A DNA stretch of 64,000 bases. It comes from Rutidosis leptorrhynchoides. Lineage: Eukaryota; Streptophyta; Magnoliopsida; Asterales; Asteraceae. The stretch is from NCBI RefSeq assembly GCF_046630445.1, contig NC_092339.1, positions 313,595,501-313,659,500 of the forward strand. Direction: 5' to 3'. Made by a program: the position numbers and the translations under genes. The first letter of the stretch is position 1, and every line of letters begins with the position of its first letter. Positions 1 to 9,657 of this stretch are shown piece after piece. Below the pieces are notes generated by a model. That model did no database searches and had not been told where the DNA came from. It saw only the letters and a list, made by a program, of their open reading frames with translations.

Positions 1-78
1 TTCAATTGCCAAGAAAAAGGACATCGTAAGTCAGAATGTCCCAAGTTAGCAGGGACGGGGCTGTCAAGGAGACGTTAA
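1..78 (+). CDS. gag: C-terminal end of gypsy Gag (CCHC zinc knuckle), partial
   Basis: Frame 1 from the first base reads FNCQEKGHRKSECPK and stops at TAA 76-78. This is the rest of a CX2CX4HX4C zinc knuckle whose first cysteine lies left of the window. In Gag nucleocapsid such knuckles bind the element's RNA during packaging. In autonomous relatives the frame continues into protease, but here it ends about 10 residues after the knuckle. The stop may be natural for a gag-only element or may be decay. Only about 25 residues are visible. Confidence 0.7.
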   Translation, partial: FNCQEKGHRKSECPKLAGTGLSRRR

Positions 79-1183
79 GGTACGTTTCGTTTTAATAAAT
101 ATGTCTTTTGATTATTTATTAAGTGCCGTTTAAAGTTGAGTTTATTAAATGCATTGTGTTGTGCATGTTATTGATATGGGTGACGTTCCTAATGGAAGTA
201 CCCTATGACGACGTTTTGATTGACGGGCGAAGGGCATAAGACTTGGTGTAACCAAGCATTCCTTGATATTTGTAAAATGTTTCTACCAAGCCATGGAAAT
301 GGGTTGGTGTTCGGTTGTTAAGCGCGTGTTCGCTTTTGTGTTGAGGTCGATGAACCGTGAGGTTCGACGGGTGGGCTGAAACCCTTGAGATCGAGTGTTT
401 TGAATCTCGATGTATGTTGGTAATGGAGTCTTTATGACGCGACATTAGGTGCCTCTTTTATACCTACTAGCGTGGTGTTCGACTCCGATTATGTTGCGGT
501 TACATTGTACTTAGGGTACCGAAGTGAAATCCTTAGGTACATGAGTGACTAGGTGTAATTTGACAAACTAAAGCAATGGATGATTGCGAAGGTATGGTTT
601 GTGTAATCGTGGTACACTTTTTGCTCGAAGTGTTTAAGGATTGATTGAAATCCTTTGTGTGCTCAAGGCTGGAGCAAGATATGGTGACGGGTCGTGTGAG
701 CCCAATCTTTGTAAAGTCTACCTTAGGTAGCATTGTACGATTGTACGAGTTGTGGATATGGGACGTAGTTCCAAATGGGGGAGTTACACTCCCGCACGAG
801 GAAGTTTTAGTGGGAGATTTCGGATGATGCTTTTGGTAGATCCGGAAAATGTTGTCGAGACCTGATTTTGGTCGATTTGTGGTAGATTACAATTTCGGAT
901 AAATTGTACTTATGGTTTGGATTTGAATTATCACCGAGGTGGTAATGTGGTAAATCTCGATTGAGAGATAATGAACGTGTTTGGCGAGCAAGGTGAAATC
1001 CTTAGGTTAAGGGAGGTGTGCGTCGGATTCTCTTCTAGAGAATAATTGTTTTGTGCCTATGTTTGATATAGGTGGTTCTTGCTCGTGTATGTGAATGGTT
1101 AGTGGTATCCGTTAGGATTCACTATGGCGTAGCAGAGCGCGATGTTACGCTACTCGTCGTTCGAGGCCAAAAGGGCGTTGATT

Positions 1184-1475
1184 GATGAAGCATGACTTTC
1201 GGGTCCGCTGACTTCATCATGGTATTGGTGATTGATGAAGCATGACCTTTATGGTCCGCTGACTTCATCATGGGAGTATGCGATTGGTGGAGCATGACCT
1301 TCGGGGTCCGCTGATTTCATCATGAGCGAGGTGTTATATCGGTGAAGCATGACTTTCGGAGTCCGCTGACTTCATCCGGTATTGAGATTGGTGAAGCATG
1401 ACCTTCGGGGTCCGCTGACTTCATCATGGGATTATTGATTGGTGAAGCATGATATTCGGTTTCGCTGACTTCATC
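1184..1475 (+). repeat. Six tandem ~50-bp units, each an imperfect hairpin
   Basis: Units run at 1184-1218, 1234-1269, 1286-1321, 1341-1376, 1390-1425 and 1441-1475. Each has an outer arm GATGAAG or GGTGAAG paired with CTTCATC, and an inner arm GACC paired with GGTC around TTCG(G). Unit 2 changes the loop to TTTAT but keeps the stem. Unit 4 has GACT with AGTC, a compensating pair. Unit 3 has GGTGGAG with TTTCATC, still pairable with G-U pairs. The inner stem of unit 6 is broken. Spacers between units are unrelated. Confidence 0.85.
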
Positions 1476-1551
1476 ATGGTAGTGAATCGCGTGTAGTTCG
1501 GATTCACTAAGGCGCGTGTGTTTTCGGCCAGCCTTCGTGTTGTGTGATCTG

Positions 1552-1698
1552 TCGGTTGTTTTATACACCGATGGTGGGGTCGTAAGGACCGTGATGTTGA
1601 TCTGTTGGTTGTTTTATACACCAATGGTGGGGTCGTAAGGACCGTGTTGTGTGATCGATCGGGTGTTTTTATACGCCGATGGTGGGGTCGCGAGGACC
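1552..1698 (+). repeat. Three tandem ~53-bp units with two hairpins each
   Basis: Each unit has a first stem of TCGGT with ACCGA around a T-rich loop, and a second stem of GGTC with GACC around GTAAG or GCGAG. In unit 2 the first stem is TTGGT (1605-1609) with ACCAA (1620-1624): both arms changed together relative to unit 1 (1552-1556 and 1567-1571). Unit 3 keeps only four pairs in the first stem. The array directly follows the six-unit array. Confidence 0.8.
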
Positions 1699-2230
1699 AT
1701 GTGGTATGATTAGTGATGCGATAGCCGTGTTTCGCTCACGTGTTGTTACGGGTGTGACGATAGTCGATTTTGTACACCTTTGGATTTGGCATTTTCATAG
1801 TCGTTTTGGGCGCTATCGGTTTTAGCCTTTTGATTATGATGTTACGGTAGTTGCGTATTGATCGTATTGCGCACTACAAGGGATGTTTAGCGATTGGTGT
1901 TATCCGTCAGGATTCGTTGGTTCGGTCTTCATCGTTTCGGATTGTTGACCTTAGGTTGAGACTTGGTTGCTTTTAGCGTTGTACTCGGTAAGGGTACGCT
2001 AAGGGGTTGATATCTCTGTACGAGATTGGTTGAGTTTTCCCGATGTTAGGGAATGAGCATGGTTTTAGTGCTCGGATTGTAGATTTGATAAATCGCGGGT
2101 GACGATTTAGTTGTTAAAGGCAATTCAGTGGGAAGAATTGCTTAGGAAAGTCGGTTTGGACTTATGTTTGAGGACCGTGAAGTGTGGTCCGTTTGGTTAA
2201 ATGACAAGGATCACGAGGACGTGATCGAGT

Positions 2231-2246
2231 CTAAGTGGGGGAGAGT
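2231..2246 (+). promoter_or_regulatory. Polypurine tract of gypsy-A
   Basis: A purine-rich stretch (AAGTGGGGGAGAG) lies directly before the TGTAACACC start of the LTR. This is where plus-strand DNA priming by reverse transcriptase is expected. Confidence 0.7.
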
Positions 2247-2378
2247 TGTAACACCCCGTTTTTCCCCGTACATGATTTATAGGTGTATTGTGTATGTACG
2301 ATAGGCGTATGAAGGGTTCGATACATGTTTGGGTGTTAAAGTCTTGTATGCGAGAAAATGTGTCAGGCCACGTTGGGT

Positions 2379-2502
2379 GTCGCGGCGCGACAAAGGGAGC
2401 CGCGGCGCGGCGTTTCAAATAAATCCAGATCAGAAAGCTTGTTAACAAAGTCACCAGTTCGAGGCAATCGTCGCGGCGCGACGAATTAGGCCGCGGCGCG
2501 GC
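2379..2502. repeat. Two pairs of GC-rich palindromes in the gypsy-A LTR
   Basis: GTCGCGGCGCGAC (2379-2391) and GCCGCGGCGCGGC (2399-2411) form one pair. The same two 13-mers recur at 2470-2482 and 2490-2502. Each is a perfect palindrome around one central base, with 7 bases between partners, in otherwise AT-rich LTR sequence. Confidence 0.9.
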
Positions 2503-3762
2503 GAATGGTGTGAACTGGCACCAGATTCTTGTAAATTTAAATGAAGTTCAAGAGCAATTTGGTCTTTTCGCGTTTGAGCCAGATTTGAGGATTTAACCTC
2601 ATCCATTCATTTCATTTCTCATTTTAATTTCCCTTTTCTTTTCATTTTTCCTCTCAAACTCAAACACCCATTTGATTTCAAAAGGATTTTTGGAAAGGAA
2701 GGATCGGGAGTTGATCCTTGGCGTAGTTGACAAGTGTGTTCTCCTCGTTCTTAGCTACACGGTGATACTAGTGGTAAGCTCTAACTCCGAAATTCATTTT
2801 CGTGTTCATCATTCAAGTTTAGGGCTTTTGATTGTATGATTCATAGGTGAAACCCATTTAGTTGTTAATTGAAGGTTAACACCAAGATTCGGGTTTTTTG
2901 TTGTTAATGTCGGGTTTTGGGTTTGGTGTGCAAGTTCATGCTTGTGAGACTTGTAAATGGTGTATAATCACTAGTATTAGTGATTATTGAGGTTTTGGGG
3001 ACAATTAGGGTTCTTGGAGTTGACTAATTTTGACTAGAGCCAAAATTAGGGTTTGGTGATGATTTTGACCCGATTGTTGATTTATTAAGGTTTATAAACT
3101 TAAAATGGATTAAGTTGAAGTATTAAACCGAGTTAAATGTGTTTTGGTGTCAAGACTTGTAAACGGTGAGATTTTGACTTAATGGGTCAAAATTAGGGTT
3201 TTGGTGTCAAAATGGGTGAGACATGTGTTTAACACTTGTGTTTGGGTTTACTTGGCATATTAGGACCATTTTCACCCGTGTTAGTAATTATTGGTTAGTT
3301 TGGGCGCGGTTTGTACTTGGAATTACATTTGGGTCGAATTTACACTAAGTGTCAAATTGGGTTGGTTTGTAAATCCAATCTAAGTGTGTTGTTGAATTTG
3401 TGATAATGGAATAGGTACCTTCCATTGACGAGTTGCGGATTACTTGGTTGCATTCATCAAGGCTTAAGGTGAGTGTTAATATCCTATATGCATATGTATG
3501 TGTGGGATGGGTGCGGGTCGGGTGAAGTGGTTCTCGGTTATAGAGCTCACTTCACATATAGGTGGATTGATGGACTTGTGTGTAGGTCCAATTGGCACGG
3601 TTGTGCGTTTTGGTTGACCATCTTTGACGAGGTGCACACCTTGCGTGTACTCTATCACATGGGCGTGTGATGTGGATTATATAACCCCAATGGCGAAGGG
3701 TTAATATTGTGAGTGGAATAATTATGCGTGTACGTATATAATGTATTTATTTGTGTAGTATG

Positions 3763-4061
3763 AATGTGGTATTGTCGCGGTGTTCAAGACACCACATTCT
3801 AAGTAACGAGTAGTAGTGTCGCGGTGTTTAAGACACTACTCATTGTTTGATTGGCATGTGGTATTGTCGCGGTGGTTAAGACACCACATTGTCATGGGAG
3901 TGGAATTGTCGCGGTGTTCAAGACACCACTCATTATTTTGATTGGCGTGTGGATTCGTCGCGGTGTTTAAGACGCCACATTGTCATGGGGGTGAATTAGT
4001 CTCGGTGTTTAAGACATCACCCGGGGGATTAGTGATTACGCGGTGTTTAAGTAACGCTAAT
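3763..4061. repeat. Seven stem-loops with constant loop and varying paired stems
   Basis: Units: 3763-3798, 3812-3840, 3856-3889, 3898-3931, 3948-3979, 3989-4022 and 4028-4061. Each has an outer 5' arm, usually ATT, a short GTC, a nearly constant 11-nt loop GCGGTGTTYAA, then GAC and the outer 3' arm. Outer arms differ: AATGTGGT/ACCACATT, AGTAGT/ACTACT, ATGTGGT/ACCACAT, GAGTGG/CCACTC, TGTGG/CCACA, GGGTGA/TCACCC and ATTAGTG/CGCTAAT. Pairing is kept in each (one G-T pair in the last). Unit 5 also has CGTC/GACG. Confidence 0.88.
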
Positions 4062-5107
4062 GGATGTTACGAACTCCGACGGTCTCTTACGAGTATCGTT
4101 CCCTTGTACGATTGGTTAACCATGGTTATTGTGTTGTAAGCGTAAGCAAATTATGTTATTCGAGAGATATATACATATATATACATATATATTGTATACA
4201 TATAATGTTGTATTGTCGTGTTGTAGCTAACCCTCCGGGTGTAGGTTATTGGCATTGTTCACATCGTTGTTGGCAAACTTATATTTTGTTGATGTATCTT
4301 TAGCTCATTGCTTAGTGATCTTACGGTATGCTTAGACTAGCTTGCCTTTATGTTTGGATGCTCCGGTATGCGGTATTTGCTATTTTGTGGCGTGTCCATT
4401 TTATGCATATATATGTATGTAGTATATTCTCGCTCACTAAGCGTTAGCTTACCCTCTCGTTGTTGATATTTTTATAGGTTCGCATGCTTGGCGGCTCGGG
4501 TAAGCTTGGGAATTAGAGATCTCGGCTAGGTTGCTTTAGAAGATCTTGCTTTTGGACTCGATTAGGATTTGGGTAGCGTAGTCCCAAATCACCATGCTCG
4601 GTTTTGTGTAAACGTAACTAGTCGGGTCATAATGATTATAACCGGTTTACGATTTAATTAATGAACCATTGTATTAAGGAGTTTAAATCATTAATGTATG
4701 TTTTAAGTTCGATGAACTTACTTTGATAACAAATACGTTTTGGAATATGTGTAACGGGACCTAAAGTATTATTTAACGCGTATTAAAAGGAAAAATTTTT
4801 ATGGGCCGGTTTTAATACGGGTTGGGTTGTTTCAATTGAATTTAAAGTTAATGGTCACAGAGTTAAACATTACATACATGGTCCGATGGAAGTTGACAAT
4901 GAAGTTAATCACAATTTCGACACCACAGCTAACTAAGTGTGGGGAGAATCAAGTCTTTAAAGGATAATATGTATTTCTGTTAGAGTTAGATTATCTGTTT
5001 TCGTGTAGTTCTCGAAAATGGAACCCGAATGGTCTTTCCCTAGCAGACCCTAAAGAACTAGTCTTCTCCCCCCATTCTGAATTTTTATTTTTTTAGGTTT
5101 TTACAAA

Positions 5108-5524
5108 ATGAAGACTGCCTGTGAACTAAACCATGGTCTAATGCTACACGCTTTGATCACTAAACGAAATAATGACATACTACCGAGTGAATTAGTATCA
5201 GTAATCAGAGAAAGAATGGACGGAGTTAGAAAAGAATCCAGATGCGAAGATAATAAGTTACAATTTGGTAAAGGAAAATCAAAATCCGCAGCGAAAAGAA
5301 GAGCACGACACCTAGAAAGATGTCACAAATGCGGAAAATGGTCACATGGAGGTAAATGTTCAAATAATCAAACCTATTCAAATACCGAATTTGTTACTTT
5401 ATGTAGAGACGGACCGTTCATATGTTTAGAAGAAAAGACACTGAATGCTCGAGGTTACGCCTATGTAGCCATGGAAAACCAATTAAACCGACTATCTTAT
5501 GAATGGGATAGATCATATAACTAA
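5108..5524 (+). CDS. Orphan zinc-knuckle ORF of the Athila-like element (138 aa)
   Basis: I do not recognise this protein. It starts at ATG 5108 and ends at TAA 5522-5524. Residues about 50-72 are Lys/Arg-rich (KGKSKSAAKRRAR) and lead into CHKCGKWSHGGKC, a CX2CX4HX3C knuckle one residue shorter than the retroviral type. The C-terminus has no known motif. The ORF seems to lie in one exon: TTTTTAG stands at 5091-5096 just upstream, and a strong donor CAG/GTAAGT follows at 5540/5541. A nucleic-acid-binding, Gag-like or accessory role is a reasonable inference from the basic stretch and knuckle, but unproven. The right-hand copy has no equivalent in the window. Confidence 0.5.
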   Translation: MKTACELNHGLMLHALITKRNNDILPSELVSVIRERMDGVRKESRCEDNKLQFGKGKSKSAAKRRARHLERCHKCGKWSHGGKCSNNQTYSNTEFVTLCRDGPFICLEEKTLNARGYAYVAMENQLNRLSYEWDRSYN

Positions 5525-5540
5525 GAAATCTATTTCACAG

Positions 5541-6723
5541 GTAAGTCTGTACAGTTTTTATTTTTATTTTATTTTATTTTTAACCTTTTGATAATAAACG
5601 CTAATTTGTTCGCTAAAAAGTATTAAATTGGTATTAAATAAAATTAGGTTTGGCTACCGAAATTATTGATATCATTCAAAAATTTATTACATCACTGCGA
5701 AATTTAACGTTTATTCTTAAGGTATAAATATCTTTAATCAATCAACCCAAAATATTTCAAAAATTCGTCATGAGTTAAATTAGGTTTTGGAACCGAAATT
5801 ACTTTACCGAAAAGAGGGGCGCATATTTTTGATAATATTTGATTGATTAAAGTAGGATAAAAAGCCAAAAAGATTTTTAATTTTATTTTTACCATGTTTT
5901 TAAAATTAATATTTGAATCTTAAATTAATATTGTAAACTTTGTAAAATCAATATTTTTAAAATTGTAAATATTTGAACCATAATATAAGTTTGGTGTGAA
6001 TTTATAATATGAATTTTTAAATTAAGTTTGGTGTGAATTTTTAATATGAATTTTTAATTTTTAAAATATGAATTTTTAATTTTATGCATTTTAAATTGTA
6101 AGTTTGGTGTGAATTTTTAATATTAATTTTGAATTTTATAATTAAATTGTGTGAATTTAAAAACAAAAATTTACTTTATCTCATTAAGTTAAAAATATGA
6201 TTTTTAAAATTCGTCGTAAGTTGAAGACTAGATCTTTGAACCGAAATTACTTTACCCGAGAGAGGGACGAGAACTTTTATTATCATTATTTTTAGTCTTA
6301 TTGAATTAAAGTATACCAAAAACATTAAAAAACCCCAAAAATCTTAGCTTTTAAAACAATCGCTACAAAAAGACAAATTTTAAAATTTTGTCGAGGGACA
6401 GACTAGGACATCGATCCGAAACGACCTCGTCCTCAATAATAAGGGAAACAAAATTTTAAAAATTATTTACTTACTTGTTTTATAAGTTAAAGATTATATA
6501 AAAAAAAAAAAAAATACCAAACTCCGCGACTCGCGGAGTTTGAAGGCTTAAATGCCGCGAGTCGCGGGAGGACCGAAAATCAGAAAAAAATAAAGAGCTG
6601 GAACAGATCAGTCCCAACCCACAAAACACACAAATACTGCGAACATAAACACGCAAAAATCCAAAAAATACACCCCAAAATCACAATTTTTAACCGTTAA
6701 TCACCAAATTTTTTACTAAAATC
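5541..6723 (+). other. AT-rich noncoding stretch with a dispersed repeated motif
   Basis: No open frame of interest. A motif resembling CTAGGTTTTGNAACCGAAAT followed by TTACC and AAAGGGACG-like sequence recurs near 5645, 5780, 6222 and 6400, and again near 9415; the right-hand copy has it at 61437-61490 in inverse orientation. At 6522-6538 and 6555-6567 there is a pair of GC-rich palindromes (CTCCGCGACTCGCGGAG and CCGCGAGTCGCGG), the same module found in this element's LTR. Part of the stretch may be intron. Confidence 0.6.
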
Positions 6724-8460
6724 ATGTTGAGAAGGATGCTATCTAGGAATTACTCAAGAAAAACGGTAAATTTCTACACCTAAACACCATTTAATCCGAA
6801 ATTTGGCGTTCTTGAGCAATTTTTTCCCCAATTTGATTTTGATGATTTTTAGTGTAATTATGATTAAATTGTTTATGTATTATGCTTGTATAACCTAGAT
6901 TGATGCTATTTAACATGATTAGAAGCCTTAAACTTCAAATTTAGAGTAATCTAGGGTTTGTGTTCTTGAGCAAATTTGGGGCTTTTTGATATAAACAGGT
7001 TATGGCCAATTTTTGTCATGAATTGTTGCTAAATTAAGTAGTGTAACATGTCTAGGTAGTTAAATGATACAAACTTTGAGCCTAAACATGATTTTGAGAA
7101 TTAAAGTGGACTTTTTCAAGTCTAAAATTCATGAACTTGATTTTTGAGAGATAATGCCATTTGAAACTTGTTTAATTGCTAGTAATGATTATTTTGACAT
7201 GTTATTTGAGTTGAATGCTTATGAACTTGGCAAACATTTTCGTATATGCTATTTTGAAAAAGTGTAGATTTGATGAAAATATGAAAATGAGCTTAAGTTT
7301 GATATAAATTGATCATGTCATTGTAATTATTTTGATTGATGATTTTGCTGACACTAATGCATATTTGGATGCACAAAAATTGTGTTTGATGTGTTTTGCA
7401 GACTGAAAGGGGTGAATCTTCATCCCAAGCCCGCAATGCTCCTGCTGAGAATGCGGAACAACAGGAGGTGGATAACTACTACAAGCAGGATATACCTCAT
7501 CCAGTCATGACCTTTTCTGATATGCACTTGGAAGAGTTGCACCCGAACCTGAGATTTGACAGACTTTGGATAGATTATCCAAAATATCAAAGGGGTTTGC
7601 ATACTCTTCATTCTAAGGTTGTTGAGGTACCGAGGGTCATAGAATGGGGACCCTTAGAAGCTGTAGAATTGGCCGGGCCAATTAGAGAATTACTAGTACA
7701 GAGGTATGGTAATTCTACTTTTAATGACTGGGTACGTTTATTCACCATGCGTAGACCTGTATATAAAGTATGGTGTGAAGAATTGTTGTGTAGTATAGAG
7801 TTGAATGATAGGGTAGCTAGTTTAACCGATCGTTCTTTTATTAGATTTTTGTTAGGCGGTTCGATGCGCCACATGTCTTTACTAGACATGGCTCAGGCTT
7901 TACGTATATATACGCCTGAGGAGTTAGCATCTGCCGATTGTAGAGGGTTGATACTAAATGGTAGAAAGATAGATGAAAATTTTGATACACACGGTGTGTG
8001 GAGTCAAATGACAAGCCATCACCGTTTCAAAGGGGGAAATTACTCTTATTTGGATATAGATAGAGCTGAATTAAGAGTAATTCATAGGTTTTTAGCTAAT
8101 TCGATTACACAAAGGGGTAAGAACAAGGAAAAAGTAAATGAACAGGATTTGTTTTACCATATGTGTATTCGAGACCCACAAAGCGCTGTAAGTATACCGT
8201 ATTGTGTGGGTTATTATTTATCAGCTATGGTTAGGGGGATGAGACCGCATAGCATAATAGGAGGTGGTATTTTTATTACTTTGATTGGTGAATATCTCGG
8301 TGTGGATATAAGTCGGGGGGGATTATTAGTAGAAGAACCAGAACCCCGCGATACTATAGGTTTAAATGTATACCATGGTGCGAAAGTTTTGAAGAGGCGA
8401 AATAACGCCGCAGTACAATACCATGGTAGACATCCACAGGTTGAGAGAAACCAACAGTAA
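6724..8460 (+). CDS. Spliced Athila ORF-1-like protein (~366 aa)
   Basis: The open frame from 7402 lacks a good ATG near its start. A spliced model supplies one: exon 1 6724-6765 (MLRRMLSRNYSRKT), intron 6766-7401 (GTAAAT...TTTTGCAG), exon 2 7402-8460, phase 0. The protein resembles the plant Athila ORF-1 / transposon-protein family: a mid-region CEELLCSIEL, then FIRFLLGG, then MSLLDMAQALRIYTPEE, the usual order there. It has no catalytic motif, and its function in the family is not established. In Athila elements related ORFs lie outside gag-pol. The stop at 8458-8460 is premature: the expected C-terminus continues in another frame at 8484. The splice model is inference from consensus sites. 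Confidence 0.6.
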
Positions 8461-8483
8461 GGTAATGTAGGAGGGGAAATGAG

Positions 8484-8747
8484 ATGCAAGAAATGCAAAG
8501 GTTTATAGCTTCTCAGGAGTACGAAAATGCTAGACAGAGAGCATTTGAAGATTGGCAAGTTCATCAGAACCAAATCATAGCTCATTGCCAACATATAGGT
8601 AGAAACTATATTCCTACACCGAAACCCATCTTCCCTCCCTGGTCTATAGAGATGCAGCCACCGTATCCTACGTATAACCCTGCCGAAGCATTCTATAGCA
8701 CCTATGGTTATGCCTGGAACCCCTATTGGTATCAATATCATCCCTAG
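8484..8747 (+). pseudogene. Frameshifted C-terminus of the Athila ORF-1-like protein
   Basis: Frame 3 encodes 87 residues beginning MQEMQRFIASQEYENARQRA, a glutamine-rich, probably coiled-coil stretch, then a Pro/Tyr-rich tail (PPYPTYNPAEAFYSTYGYAW). It begins 23 bases after the stop of the preceding frame. Related proteins have a coiled coil after the core domain, so I read this as the original C-terminus cut off by an indel near 8450-8480. A separate small ORF is the alternative. Confidence 0.55.
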
Positions 8748-9657
8748 TCTACTTATTATATTTTTTTTATTTTGTAATTTGTAATGATTGATACGTTTAA
8801 TACTTTTGTTAATATTGTAATCATTTTTATAATTGTCTAACTTTTATTCTTAGATTTTAATAATTTTTGAATGTGGGGTAATATACCAAACTTCAAAAAT
8901 ATGTATATATGTTTGCAGTTTATCTTATGTACACAACAGGGTAAAACAACGCATTTTCAAAGACTGGCATTAAGTTCAGCAAAAGCAACTAATTTTGACG
9001 ACAAGATGCAAAATATATGTGAAATAACAACAAGACGGAATGAACAAATGATGTGCACCATTTATCATTCAGCAAACAAACGCCAATATATTTGGAAACT
9101 TTGGTAAAAATTTAATCATTTTCACACAAATCACCCTCAATAATTTAAATTGTTACTGATTTCTTGCAAATGAGGGCATTGCAAGATCTTAAGTGTGGGA
9201 AGGGGTTAAATTCTTTCGGATTTTAAAATTTTTACTTTATACACTTGGTTACCATTAAAAATACTAGTAAAGCAGTAGTTGTATTAGAATCTAGTGCTCT
9301 CTGATAATAAAGAACAGCCCTAGTCTTATATACTGACTACCCAAATCTAGTAAAATTTTTCAAAATTTTTAATTAAATGAACTCAAAATCATGTTTATAC
9401 ATTTATGAACGATAAAACTAGGTTTTAACAACGAAATTATTGTTACCTCAAAAAGGACATAAATTGAGAAACAAACCAAAATGTTAAAATTCATTTAAAA
9501 TGGAATAGAGGACGATAAAAAGGAAAATAAAAGCCAAGTGTGGGAAAATTTACCAAGTTATCTTAAACATATGTCACATATATCTGTAACAAATAACTGA
9601 AAATACTTTTGCTTTGGACTAAACTAAACTGTTTTACCCGATGAAAGAAAAGAAAAG
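8748..9657 (+). other. First half of the 3' noncoding region, left Athila-like copy
   Basis: AT-rich, no convincing coding frame. From about 8930 it matches the right-hand copy (inverse of about 61300-61860). It contains AAGTGTGGG motifs at about 9190 and 9536, each like the polypurine tract found just before the LTR at 10811, although no LTR follows them. Confidence 0.7.

Larger units (their letters stand above)
79..2230 (+). other. Long noncoding region between gag and the 3' LTR
   Basis: All frames are closed by frequent stops and I recognise no pol domain. The content is GT-rich and moderately GC-rich compared with neighbouring elements. Two tandem hairpin arrays (1184-1475 and 1552-1698) are its only clear structure. 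It ends in the purine tract before the LTR. Its length and position suggest a 3' untranslated region of a gag-only element. Confidence 0.55.
1..4834 (+). mobile_element. Gypsy-A: 3' part of a gag-bearing LTR retrotransposon
   Basis: The segment holds the end of a gag zinc knuckle (1-78), about 2.2 kb without an open frame, a purine-rich tract and a 3' LTR (2247-4834). No protease, RT, RNase H or integrase motif is seen between gag and the LTR, where an autonomous gypsy element would carry about 3.5 kb of pol. This fits a gag-only, non-autonomous element, though an internal deletion would look the same. The 5' half is outside the window. It appears inserted in the Athila-like element that resumes at 4835. 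The right edge, at the CA of ...GTTTCA, is judged by eye. Confidence 0.6.
2247..4834 (+). repeat. 3' LTR of gypsy-A (~2.6 kb)
   Basis: It begins TGTAACACCCCG after the polypurine tract and ends at about TTTCA (4834). There is no second copy in the window, so the right edge is uncertain by some tens of bases. It contains two pairs of GC-rich palindromes (2379-2502), an array of seven stem-loops (3763-4061) and a short TATA-rich microsatellite near 4165-4205. No protein-coding frame stands out. Confidence 0.65.

Noticed and set aside
1320..1624. Overlapping minus-strand frames
   Set aside because: Result of the tandem repeats at 1184-1698; no protein pattern.
3473..4303. Short ORFs in the gypsy-A LTR
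   Set aside because: They run through the stem-loop array and show no conserved domain.
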